Assembly (NCBI RefSeq): GCF_011250645.1
Contig: NZ_JAANNO010000001.1
Span: 268,657-332,656, forward strand
Length of the DNA stretch: 64,000 bases
From: Motilibacter aurantiacus
GTDB taxonomy: Bacteria > Actinomycetota > Actinomycetes > Motilibacterales > Motilibacteraceae
Direction of reading: 5' to 3'
Shown: positions 34,612 through 42,365 of the stretch, one piece after another
Layout: the number at the start of each line of letters is the position of its first letter
How positions within the stretch are numbered: position 1 is the stretch's first letter
Position numbers and translations under genes: made by a program
Notes under the pieces: generated by a model
Told to the model about the DNA's origin: nothing
Seen by the model: the letters and a program-made list of their open reading frames with translations, nothing else
The model's database searches: none

Positions 34612-35903
34612 CTGCCTTGTCCCTTGCGGTAGACGACGCCGTCGGCGGCCGGCGGCCGTAGCCGTTGCGAGGCCAGCGCGAGCACGAGCAGCGTCGCGAC
34701 GTACGGGGTCATGCCGGTGAAGTCACCGGGGACGGTGTCGGTGAGCGCGAACCACAGCAGCACCAGCCCGGCGACGACGATCGAGGCCGCGCCCTGGGGG
34801 AGGCGGCGCTGGACGAGCATCCACACCCCCAGCGCGAGCAGCCCGATCCCGAGGACGAGCAGCAGCGCGTGGATCGACTCCTCGCCCTGGCGCAGCCGCA
34901 GCCCGTCCGTGTAGCCGAAGAGCAGCGAGCCGCCGGCGAGCCCGCCCGGGCGCCAGTTGCCGAAGATCATCGCGGCGAGGCCGATGAACCCGCGCCCGCC
35001 GGTCTGGCCCTCGCGGTACTGGCTGGCCGCGACGACCGCGAGGAACGCCCCGCCGAAGCCGGCGCAGGCGCCGGAGATCACGACGGCGGAGTACTTGTAG
35101 CGGTAGACCTTCACGCCGAGCGACTCGGCGGCCCACGGGTCCTCGCCGCAGGAGCGCAGCCGGAGCCCGAAGGCGGTCCGCCAGAGGACGAGCCCGGAGG
35201 CGACGATCAGGACGACGGCGAGCACCGTCAGGATCGAGACGCCGGTCGTCACCGCGCGCAGCACCGCGGCGAGGTCGGAGACGAGGAACCAGTGGTGGCG
35301 CTCGAGGTCCAGCAGCCGGTCGCCGACCCACGGCACGCTCAGCGTCGGCAGCTCGTCGACCTGCGGCGACTGGGTGGAGCCGCCGCCCTCGGTGCCGGTG
35401 AGCAGGCGGGCGGCGAGGTACTGCGTGGCGCCGAGCCCGAGGATGTTGATCGCGACGCCGGAGATGATGTGGTCCACGCCGAAGGTCACGGTGGCCACGG
35501 CGTGGATCAGCCCGCCGATCGCGCCGAAGGCGATCCCCATGAGGACACCGAGCCACGGCCCGTGCTGATAGCCCCACCAGCCCGCGCCGAAGCTGCCGGC
35601 GATCATCATGCCCTCGAGCCCGATGTTCGTGACGCCCGCCCGCTCGGACCAGAGCCCTCCCAGGCCGGCGAGCGCGATGGGCGCCGCCAGCCCGAGCGCG
35701 GTGCCGAGCGTGCCGCTGGAGCTGATCTCCTGCGCCCCGGTGACGACGCGCACCAGGCTCACGACCACGAGGCCGAGCGCGAGCAGGGCCGCGAGCCGGA
35801 TCAGCCGGGTACGCCGGTCGGACCGGGAACGGGCGGCCGGGCGGGTGCCGCCGCCGGCGTCGCGCGGGGTGCCGCCCCCGGGTGTCTGGACGGTGGCGCT
35901 CAT
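34608..35903 (-). CDS. Nucleoside ABC transporter permease (second)
   Basis: A 431-residue inner-membrane protein of the branched-chain amino acid/nucleoside permease family (NupQ/YufQ-like). It has about 9 membrane segments after a charged N-terminal tail of about 30 residues. Typical stretches are LWSERAGVTNIGLEGMMI and the cytoplasmic coupling loop RSCGEDPWAAESLGV, the EAA-like site that contacts the ATPase. It pairs with the upstream permease to form the pore. The ATG at 35903 overlaps the upstream stop by 4 bases. Confidence 0.92.
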   Translation of the reverse strand: MSATVQTPGGGTPRDAGGGTRPAARSRSDRRTRLIRLAALLALGLVVVSLVRVVTGAQEISSSGTLGTALGLAAPIALAGLGGLWSERAGVTNIGLEGMMIAGSFGAGWWGYQHGPWLGVLMGIAFGAIGGLIHAVATVTFGVDHIISGVAINILGLGATQYLAARLLTGTEGGGSTQSPQVDELPTLSVPWVGDRLLDLERHHWFLVSDLAAVLRAVTTGVSILTVLAVVLIVASGLVLWRTAFGLRLRSCGEDPWAAESLGVKVYRYKYSAVVISGACAGFGGAFLAVVAASQYREGQTGGRGFIGLAAMIFGNWRPGGLAGGSLLFGYTDGLRLRQGEESIHALLLVLGIGLLALGVWMLVQRRLPQGAASIVVAGLVLLWFALTDTVPGDFTGMTPYVATLLVLALASQRLRPPAADGVVYRKGQGR

Positions 35904-37108
35904 GCCGGTTCTCCCTGCGGCGCGCCGGCCCCCCCGGAGGGGCCGCCCCCGCCGACCGGCCCGCCGCCGGCGGCGAGCGGGTCGGCGGCCGCTACGCGGC
36001 GCTGCTCGCTCACCACTCGGTAGCGGCGGACGAGCTCGTACGCGACGACGACGCTCAGCACGATGGTCCCCTGCATGATCGTGACGATCTCGTTCGAGAC
36101 GCCGGCCTGGATCTGGAGGCGGTTGGCGGCGACGTCCAGGTACGCCCAGAGCAGCGCCCCGATGGCGATGCCGATCGGCGAGTTGCGCCCGAGCAGCGCG
36201 ATCGCGATGCCGGTGAAGCCCAGGCCCGACTGGAAGGTGAGGGTGTAGGCGTACGGGTCCTCGCCGACGAGGGCGGGGATGCCCACGAGGCCGGCGACGG
36301 CCCCGGAGATGAGCATCGCGGCGACGACCATCTTCTTGACGTTGACGCCGCTGGCCACGGCCGCGCTCTCGGACATGCCGGTGGCCCGCAGATCGAAGCC
36401 GAACCGGGTGCGCTCGAGGAGCAGCCAGTAGGCCAGGCCGGCCACGGCGGCGAGCACGACCAGGCCGTACATCCGGATCGGGGTGTCCAGGAAGCCGAGC
36501 TCGATGCCGGGCACCCGGCCCGACGCCGGCAGCTGGTCGGTGGAGAGGTTGAGGCTGGTCCCCTGGTCCCCCGCGGCCGTGCGCAGCAGGAACGCCACGA
36601 GCGCGGTCGCGATGGAGTTCAGCATGATCGTGGAGATGACCTCGCTGACCCCGCGGGTCGCCTTGAGCAGCGCGGCCACCCCGGCCCACATGGCCCCGAC
36701 CGCCATCGCCACCACGACGATCAGCGCCACGTGCAGGGGCGCGGGCAGCGAGACCGCCGCGCCGACGTACGCGGCGCAGAAGGCGGCCAGGCGGTACTGC
36801 CCCTCCACGCCGATGTTGAAGAGGTTCATCCGGAACCCGACCGCCACCGCGAGCGCGGCGAAGTAGTAGGTCGTCGCGCTGTTGAGCATGTTGACGACCG
36901 CGCGCGAGCGCTGGGCGTCCGTGGCGTCGACCAGCAGCAGGGTCTCCCACACCTTGCCGACCGGGTCGCTGGCGACCACCAGCACCAGGCTGGTGACCAG
37001 GATGGCGATGATCAGCGCCAGCACCGGTGCGGCGAGCCCGGCGAGCACGGCCCGTGGGTCGACCCGGCGCACCGCAGCCGGGGAGGCCGCCGGCGCCCCG
37101 CCGCTCAC
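35900..37108 (-). CDS. Nucleoside ABC transporter permease (first)
   Basis: A 402-residue permease of the same family (NupP/YufP-like) with about 10 membrane segments. FNIGVEGQYRLAAF and the coupling loop DLRATGMSESAAVASGVN are characteristic. The C-terminal tail is a Gly/Pro-rich, probably disordered stretch. GTG 37108 is chosen because it overlaps the ATPase stop as GTGA. The permease order ATPase-permease-permease matches YufO-YufP-YufQ of Bacillus. Confidence 0.92.
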   Translation of the reverse strand: MSGGAPAASPAAVRRVDPRAVLAGLAAPVLALIIAILVTSLVLVVASDPVGKVWETLLLVDATDAQRSRAVVNMLNSATTYYFAALAVAVGFRMNLFNIGVEGQYRLAAFCAAYVGAAVSLPAPLHVALIVVVAMAVGAMWAGVAALLKATRGVSEVISTIMLNSIATALVAFLLRTAAGDQGTSLNLSTDQLPASGRVPGIELGFLDTPIRMYGLVVLAAVAGLAYWLLLERTRFGFDLRATGMSESAAVASGVNVKKMVVAAMLISGAVAGLVGIPALVGEDPYAYTLTFQSGLGFTGIAIALLGRNSPIGIAIGALLWAYLDVAANRLQIQAGVSNEIVTIMQGTIVLSVVVAYELVRRYRVVSEQRRVAAADPLAAGGGPVGGGGPSGGAGAPQGEPA

Positions 37109-38670
37109 GCCCGGGCTCCCGTCATCGCCGAGCCGAGCGTCTCGGGGGTGGCGGTCCGCGGGTCGAGCTCGCTGACGAGCCGTCCCCGCAGGATCACGCG
37201 CAGCGTGTCGGACAGGCCGATCAGCTCCTCCAGGTCCGCGCTGATGAGCAGCACCGCGAGGCCGCGGGCGCGCGCCTGGCGGATCGACTCCCAGATGTGG
37301 GCCTGGGCTCCGACGTCGACCCCGCGGGTCGGGTGCGAGGCCACCAGCAGCACCGGCTCGCCGGTCAGCTCGCGGCCGATGATGAGCTTCTGCTGGTTGC
37401 CGCCGGACAGGGCCGAGGCGAGCACGTCGATGCCCGGCGTGCGGACGTCGTTCTCCCGCACGATGCGCTCGGTGTCGGCGCGGGCGGCCCGGCGGTCCAG
37501 GAGCGGCCCTCGCGAGTTCGGGCGCTGGGTCTGGTGGCCGAGCATCCGGTTCTCCCAGAGCGGGGACTCCAGCAGCAGGCCCTGCCGGTGCCGGTCCTCG
37601 GGGACGTACGCGACCCCGGCCTCGCGCCGCCGGCGCGTCGACCAGCCGCTGATGTCCTCCCCGGACAGCCGGACGGCCCCGTCGGCCGCGCGCATGCCGA
37701 GGATGCACTCGACGAGCTCGCTCTGCCCGTTGCCCTCCACCCCGGCGATGCCGACGATCTCGCCGGCGTGGACCGTGAGGCTCACGTCCGCGAGCTGGGC
37801 ACGCCCGTCCGCGCTGTGCAGCGTCAGGCCCTCGACCTGCAGCACCGGCCGGTCCGTGACGGTCGACTCGCGGGTCTCCGGCGAGGGCAGCTCGCTGCCG
37901 ACCATGAGCTCGGCCAGCCGGCGCGAGTCCACCTCGCCCGGCAGGACCGTCGCGACGGTGGTGCCGCGCCGGATGACGGTGATCTCGTCGGCGACGGCGA
38001 GCACCTCGTCGAGCTTGTGCGAGATGAAGACCACGGTCAGGCCCTCGGCCTTGAGCTCGCGGAGGTTCGCGAAGAGCTCGTCGACCTCCTGCGGCACCAG
38101 CACCGCGGTCGGCTCGTCGAGGATGATCGTGCGGGCGCCGCGGTACAGCACCTTGAGGATCTCCACGCGCTGCCGGTCGCCGACCCCGAGGTCCTCGACG
38201 AGCCGGTCCGGCGGCACGTCGAGCCCGTACGCCCGGCTCAGCTCGGCGATCCGGCGGCGCGCCTTGTCGCCGATGCCGTGCAGCTTCTCGGCGCCGAGCA
38301 CGACGTTCTCGAGGACGGTCAGGTTGTCCGCGAGCATGAAGTGCTGGTGCACCATGCCGACCCCGACCGCGATCGCGTCGGCCGGGGAGGAGAACGAGAC
38401 CTCCCGGCCGTCGACCGAGATCGTGCCCTCGTCCGGCCGCTGCATGCCGTAGAGGATCTTCATCAGCGTCGACTTGCCCGCACCGTTCTCGCCGACGATC
38501 GCGTGGACGCTGCCGCGCCGGATGCGGATGTCGATGTCACGGTTGGCGACGACGCCGGGGAAGCGCTTGGTGATGCCGCGGAGCTCGACCGCGAGGTCGG
38601 AGGGCGCGGCCGGGCCGCTCGCGCCCTTCTCGAGGCGGGGCCCGCCGGGCGGGGGGGCTGCGGTGGCGAT
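37105..38670 (-). CDS. Nucleoside ABC transporter ATP-binding protein, no standard start codon
   Basis: Two fused ABC domains (about 521 residues), as in RbsA/YufO-type importers. I translated the region upstream of the internal ATG at 38463: it encodes LRGITKRFPGVVAN and a full Walker A GENGAGKST, so translation must start farther upstream. In this open frame there is no ATG, GTG or TTG. The best candidate is ATC at 38670-38668, exactly 6 bases after a perfect AGGAGG (38677-38682). Later motifs include VVHQHFMLADN-type Q-loop, LGVGDRQRVEI (signature, first domain), LSGGNQQK (second), and ILDEP Walker B. Either a rare AUC start or an indel in the adjacent C7 run explains it. Confidence 0.88.
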   Translation of the reverse strand: MATAAPPPGGPRLEKGASGPAAPSDLAVELRGITKRFPGVVANRDIDIRIRRGSVHAIVGENGAGKSTLMKILYGMQRPDEGTISVDGREVSFSSPADAIAVGVGMVHQHFMLADNLTVLENVVLGAEKLHGIGDKARRRIAELSRAYGLDVPPDRLVEDLGVGDRQRVEILKVLYRGARTIILDEPTAVLVPQEVDELFANLRELKAEGLTVVFISHKLDEVLAVADEITVIRRGTTVATVLPGEVDSRRLAELMVGSELPSPETRESTVTDRPVLQVEGLTLHSADGRAQLADVSLTVHAGEIVGIAGVEGNGQSELVECILGMRAADGAVRLSGEDISGWSTRRRREAGVAYVPEDRHRQGLLLESPLWENRMLGHQTQRPNSRGPLLDRRAARADTERIVRENDVRTPGIDVLASALSGGNQQKLIIGRELTGEPVLLVASHPTRGVDVGAQAHIWESIRQARARGLAVLLISADLEELIGLSDTLRVILRGRLVSELDPRTATPETLGSAMTGARA

Positions 38671-38676
38671 CGCAGG

Positions 38677-38682
38677 CCTCCT
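38677..38682 (-). promoter_or_regulatory. Perfect Shine-Dalgarno preceding the ABC ATPase
   Basis: AGGAGG on the minus strand, 6 bases before an in-frame ATC. It is the only strong ribosome-binding site near the beginning of the ATPase frame and so decides the proposed start. Confidence 0.6.
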
Positions 38683-38759
38683 GACAGGAAGGGAGCCGGT
38701 GCGGCTCTGGGCGGTGCTGGACGTACGGAAAAACCGGTTGCGCTGGGGGACCGCACACG

Positions 38760-38805
38760 CCGCGGGGGCTTCCCGGACGTTATCGCGTCCGGAAAGCCCC
38801 CGCGG
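38760..38805 (-). terminator. Long hairpin between bmp and the ABC ATPase
   Basis: A 20-bp stem with one mismatch (38760-38779 with 38786-38805) and a 6-base loop starts 20 bases after the bmp stop. It probably stops or slows most transcription so that the binding lipoprotein is made in excess over the membrane components; it may also protect the bmp mRNA 3' end. Confidence 0.65.
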
Positions 38806-38824
38806 CGGGAGAGTGCCCCGAGAG

Positions 38825-39886
38825 TCAGGAGAGCGTCGTCGGGACCGTGATCTCGCCGTCGATGATCTGCTGCTTGTACTCGTCGAGCTGGGCCTTGATG
38901 TCGTCGACCTGGTTGCCGGTCGTGGAGTAGTCCACGCCGCCCTGCGCCAGGTCGAAGGAGACCGTGCCGGCCGTGAACTGGTCCTGGGCGACCGACTGGA
39001 GGAAGTCGTAGACCGCGACGTCGACCTTCTTGAGCATCGAGGTCAGGATGACGTCGCGCACCGACGCGTCCGCGGTGAGCGCCTGGTCGGAGTCGACGCC
39101 GACGGCCTTGCCGCCCGCGGCCTTCGCCGCCTCGAAGACGCCGCCGCCGGAGCCACCGGCCGCCTGGTAGACGACGTCGGCGCCCGCGTCGAACATGCCC
39201 TGCGCGGCGGTCTTGCCCTTGGCCGGGTCACCGAAGCCGCTGAAGTCCGGCGGCTGGGTGAGGTACTGCGACTGCACCTTGATGCCGGGCTTCGCGGCCT
39301 CGGCACCGGCGCGGTAGCCGGCCTCGAACTTGTTGATCAGCGGGGTGTTGACGCCGCCGACGAAGCCGATGTTGCCCGACTCGCTCTTGAGCGCGGCCGC
39401 GGCGCCGACCAGGAAGGAGCCCTGCTCCTCCGCGAAGACGAGGTTGGCGATGTTCTCGCCGGTCGCGTCCGTGCTGTCGATGATCGCGAAGTGCGTGTCC
39501 GGGAACTGCGGCGCGACCTTGGCGAGCGAGGTGGCGTAGACGAAGCCGACCGCGATGACGGGGTTGTAGCCGCCCTCCGCCAGCTGGGTCAGCCGCTCCT
39601 CGCGGGCGGACTCGGCCTCGCCGGTGACCGCCTCGACCTCCTGGGACTCCGCTCCCAGCTCGGCCTTGGCCTTGTCCAGGCCGGCCGCCGCCGCGTCGTT
39701 GAAGGACTGGTCGCCGCGGCCGCCCACGTCGTACGCCATGCCGATCTTGAGCTCGACAGCCGCGGCGGGCTTGCTGGCCCCGTTCGACGGGCTGGCCGCC
39801 GGGCTCTCCTCGTCGTCGCTGCCGCAAGCGGCGAGCGCGAGCGTCGCGGCCGCAAGGACCGCCGCTGCCCGAATACCCCGACGCAC
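38825..39886 (-). CDS. BMP-family nucleoside-binding lipoprotein
   Basis: A 353-residue periplasmic-type binding protein of the basic membrane protein family (PnrA/TmpC/BmpA), which captures purine nucleosides for the ABC importer downstream. The signal peptide ends in the lipobox LAAC (about 18-21), so the protein is lipid-anchored. The domain shows the typical IGMAYDVGGRGDQSFND start, IAVGFVYATSLAKVA and GFVGGVNTPLINKF. The start is GTG 39886, with GGAGGGAG about 9 bases upstream. First gene of the nucleoside operon. Confidence 0.92.
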   Translation of the reverse strand: MRRGIRAAAVLAAATLALAACGSDDEESPAASPSNGASKPAAAVELKIGMAYDVGGRGDQSFNDAAAAGLDKAKAELGAESQEVEAVTGEAESAREERLTQLAEGGYNPVIAVGFVYATSLAKVAPQFPDTHFAIIDSTDATGENIANLVFAEEQGSFLVGAAAALKSESGNIGFVGGVNTPLINKFEAGYRAGAEAAKPGIKVQSQYLTQPPDFSGFGDPAKGKTAAQGMFDAGADVVYQAAGGSGGGVFEAAKAAGGKAVGVDSDQALTADASVRDVILTSMLKKVDVAVYDFLQSVAQDQFTAGTVSFDLAQGGVDYSTTGNQVDDIKAQLDEYKQQIIDGEITVPTTLS

Positions 39887-39967
39887 GATGTTGTGCTCCC
39901 TCCGAAGAATGTGACGACAGAGGCTATCCGAGCCGAACACCAGGTGGAGGCCGCTGAACGGCGGCGT

Positions 39968-39979
39968 TACCTGTTGGTA
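39968..39979 (-). promoter_or_regulatory. Operator-like palindrome upstream of bmp
   Basis: TACC-TGTT-GGTA is a short inverted repeat 82 bases before the bmp start and 54 bases after the amidohydrolase stop. GntR/DeoR-type regulators of nucleoside operons bind such sites, but no regulator gene is nearby, so the call is tentative. Confidence 0.25.
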
Positions 39980-40032
39980 GCAAGGCTGACGCCGGATCTC
40001 GACCGAACGGGCCGCGCCGGAGGCCGGCCGGC

Positions 40033-41295
40033 TCAGATGTCCTCGCTGCCGGACGTGCGCACCAGGGCGAGCAGCGCCGTGGCCGCGAGCACGCGGGCGC
40101 CCACGCCGATGGCCCGCTCGTCGACGTCGAACGCGCCCTGGTGCAGGTCGCGCTGGACGAGGTCGCCGGGGGTGGCGGTGCCGAGCCGCGCGAGCGCGCC
40201 GGGGACGTGCTCGAGATACCACGCGAAGTCCTCCCCGCCCAGGCTCTGCGGCGTGGGGACGACGGTGCCCTCCCCCTCCGCGGCCAGCGTGGCCGCGGCG
40301 AGGACCTCGGCGCACGCCTCCTCGTTGTCGACCGGCGGCACGCCCCGCGAGTAGACGACCTCGGCGGAGACGCCGTACGGCGCGGCGACCGTCTGCACCA
40401 GGTCATGGACGAGGTCGTGGACCTCGCGCCAGGTGTCGGTGTCCAGGCAGCGCAGGGTGCCCTCGGCCTCGCCGTACTGGGGGATCGCGTTCGGGGCCGA
40501 CCCGGCGTCCACGCGGCCCCAGACCAGGCTCAGCCCGGCCCGCGGGTCGACCCGGCGGGCGAGCGCCGCGGGCAGCTCGGTGACGAGCTTGGCGAGCGCG
40601 TGGACCAGGTCGGCCGTCAGGTGCGGGCGGGCGGTGTGGCCGCCCGGGCCGCGCAGGATCACCTTGAGCCGGTCGCAGGCCCCGGTGATGGGGCCTGGGC
40701 GCACGCCCACGCGCCCGACCTCGATGCGCGGGTCGCAGTGCAGGGCGAAGATCTCGTCCACGTCCTTGAGCCCGCCGGCGTCGATGACGTCCAGCGAGCC
40801 GCCGGGCAGCCGCTCCTCGGCGGGCTGGAACACCAGGCGCACGCGCCCCGGCAGCCGGCGGGCCGCCGGCAGCGTGGCGAGCGCGAGCCCGGCGCCCAGC
40901 ACCGCGGCGGTGTGCACGTCGTGACCGCAGGCGTGCGCCAGGCCGGGGGTCTGCGAGCGGTAGGGGACGTCCTTGAGGTCGGTCACGGGGAGGGCGTCGA
41001 TGTCGGCGCGCAGCGCCACCGCGCGGTCCCCGTCGCCGATGTCGCACCAGAGCCCGGTCCCCCCGGGCAGGAGGTACGGCGCCAGCCCGGCCGCCTCGAG
41101 CCGCTCACGGATCAGCCGGGTGGTGCGGATCTCGGCCCGTCCCAGCTCGGGGTGCATGTGGATGTCGCGGCGCAGGGCCACCAGCTCGGGCTCGAGCTCG
41201 CGCACCCGCGCCCGCAGCTGCTCCAGCGCGACCGGGATGCCCGGGGCGGTCGAGGCGCGGGCCGCCGCGCCGGGTCGTCCGCCTCCGAAGTCCAT
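40033..41295 (-). CDS. M20 amidohydrolase (AmiA/HipO-like)
   Basis: A 420-residue metal-dependent amidase/peptidase of family M20D, which removes acyl groups from N-acylated amino acids. The metal site is visible: RADIDALPV, HACGHDVH, FQPAEE and a C-terminal LGGEDFAWY. An Ala/Gly-rich N-terminal part of about 25 residues precedes it. M. tuberculosis has amiA1/amiB1 in the same neighbourhood. The physiological substrate is unknown; its position next to the nucleoside operon may be historical rather than functional. Confidence 0.9.
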   Translation of the reverse strand: MDFGGGRPGAAARASTAPGIPVALEQLRARVRELEPELVALRRDIHMHPELGRAEIRTTRLIRERLEAAGLAPYLLPGGTGLWCDIGDGDRAVALRADIDALPVTDLKDVPYRSQTPGLAHACGHDVHTAAVLGAGLALATLPAARRLPGRVRLVFQPAEERLPGGSLDVIDAGGLKDVDEIFALHCDPRIEVGRVGVRPGPITGACDRLKVILRGPGGHTARPHLTADLVHALAKLVTELPAALARRVDPRAGLSLVWGRVDAGSAPNAIPQYGEAEGTLRCLDTDTWREVHDLVHDLVQTVAAPYGVSAEVVYSRGVPPVDNEEACAEVLAAATLAAEGEGTVVPTPQSLGGEDFAWYLEHVPGALARLGTATPGDLVQRDLHQGAFDVDERAIGVGARVLAATALLALVRTSGSEDI

Positions 41296-41468
41296 CCGCC
41301 GGAATGTACCCCTCCGATGTCCGGAGGACCCCTGTTGCCGGGATCACGAGCCCTCAGCGGGTGACGGGCTCCGTGGGGAACTAGCATCTGCTCAAGCTGA
41401 AGTCCCCTTCAGTCGGGCGCGTCCGGCATCACGGGAGCGCTCCGGACCTCACCTCCGGAAGGCCTGCG

Positions 41469-41864
41469 TTGCCCAAGGCACCGGCCGGCACGCTCTACCG
41501 CGGCCGAGAAGGCATGTGGTCGTGGGTCGCGCATCGCGTGACCGGCGTTCTGATCTTCTTCTTCCTCTTCTGCCACGTGCTCGACACAGCGCTCGTGCGC
41601 GTCGACCCCGACGCCTACAACCGCGTGATCGACACGTACAAGAACCCCGTCGTCAACCTCATGGAGGTCGGGCTGGTGGGGGCGGTCCTCTTCCACGCCT
41701 TCAACGGCTTCCGTGTCGTCCTGATCGACTTCTGGAAGCACGGCCCGCGCTACCAGCGCCAGATGCTCTGGGCAGTGCTCGCCGTGTGGTTCGTGCTCAT
41801 GGCGGGGTTCCTCTACCCCATGACCGAGCACACCTGGGCCGTTCTCTTCGGGTCGGAGGGCTGA
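41469..41864 (+). CDS. sdhC: Succinate dehydrogenase cytochrome b subunit
   Basis: A 131-residue membrane anchor of complex II with three helices (about 22-42, 62-84, 96-118). His32 in FCHVLDTAL is a candidate haem ligand, and RGREGMWSWVAHRVTGV matches the family N-terminus. Start TTG 41469 is chosen because GGAAGG sits 6 bases upstream (41457-41462). With sdhD, A and B it forms the operon that feeds electrons from succinate to menaquinone. A 16-base perfect palindrome with 4-base loop (41397-41412) lies in the leader. Confidence 0.93.
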   Translation: MPKAPAGTLYRGREGMWSWVAHRVTGVLIFFFLFCHVLDTALVRVDPDAYNRVIDTYKNPVVNLMEVGLVGAVLFHAFNGFRVVLIDFWKHGPRYQRQMLWAVLAVWFVLMAGFLYPMTEHTWAVLFGSEG

Positions 41865-41865
41865 C

Positions 41866-42354
41866 ATGGCGACCGACGCCCCCATCACTGCACCGTCCGA
41901 GCTGGTTGCGACCGGGGACCCGGGCCGGGCGGCGTCCGACGCCCGCTTCGAGGCCCCGCGCAGCCGCGCCCCCAAGGTGCGCGACCCGCGCCGACCGGAC
42001 CGGCGGACCAACTTCGAGCTCTACGCCTGGCTGTTCATGCGGCTGTCGGGCCTGCTGCTCATCGTGCTCGTCCTCGGCCACCTGTTCATCCAGATGGTCG
42101 TCGACGGCGGCGTACAGAAGATCAACTTCTCGTTCGTCGCCGGCCGCTGGTCGAGCCCGTTCTGGCAGACCTGGGACCTGACCATGCTCTGGCTCGCCCA
42201 GGTGCACGGCACGCTCGGCCTGCGGACGATCATCAACGACTACGCCGAGCGGACGATCACCCGCGTGTGGCTCAAGGCGCTGCTCTACGCGTCCTCGGTC
42301 TTCACGCTGCTCCTCGGCACCCTCGTCATCTTCACCTTCGACCCGAACATCTGA
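41866..42354 (+). CDS. sdhD: Succinate dehydrogenase membrane anchor subunit
   Basis: A 162-residue anchor subunit. An N-terminal soluble tail of about 50 residues (proline/arginine-rich) precedes three helices (about 52-75, 95-118, 135-157). His65 in LGHLFIQ and His108 in VHGTLGLR are likely haem/quinone-site residues. It begins 2 bases after the sdhC stop. Family members in actinobacteria have the same extended N-terminus. Confidence 0.92.
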   Translation: MATDAPITAPSELVATGDPGRAASDARFEAPRSRAPKVRDPRRPDRRTNFELYAWLFMRLSGLLLIVLVLGHLFIQMVVDGGVQKINFSFVAGRWSSPFWQTWDLTMLWLAQVHGTLGLRTIINDYAERTITRVWLKALLYASSVFTLLLGTLVIFTFDPNI

Positions 42355-42365
42355 GGGAGGGCACC

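Noticed and set aside
37105..38463. ABC ATPase beginning at the internal ATG 38463
   Set aside because: It would lack Walker A, which is encoded just upstream in the same frame.
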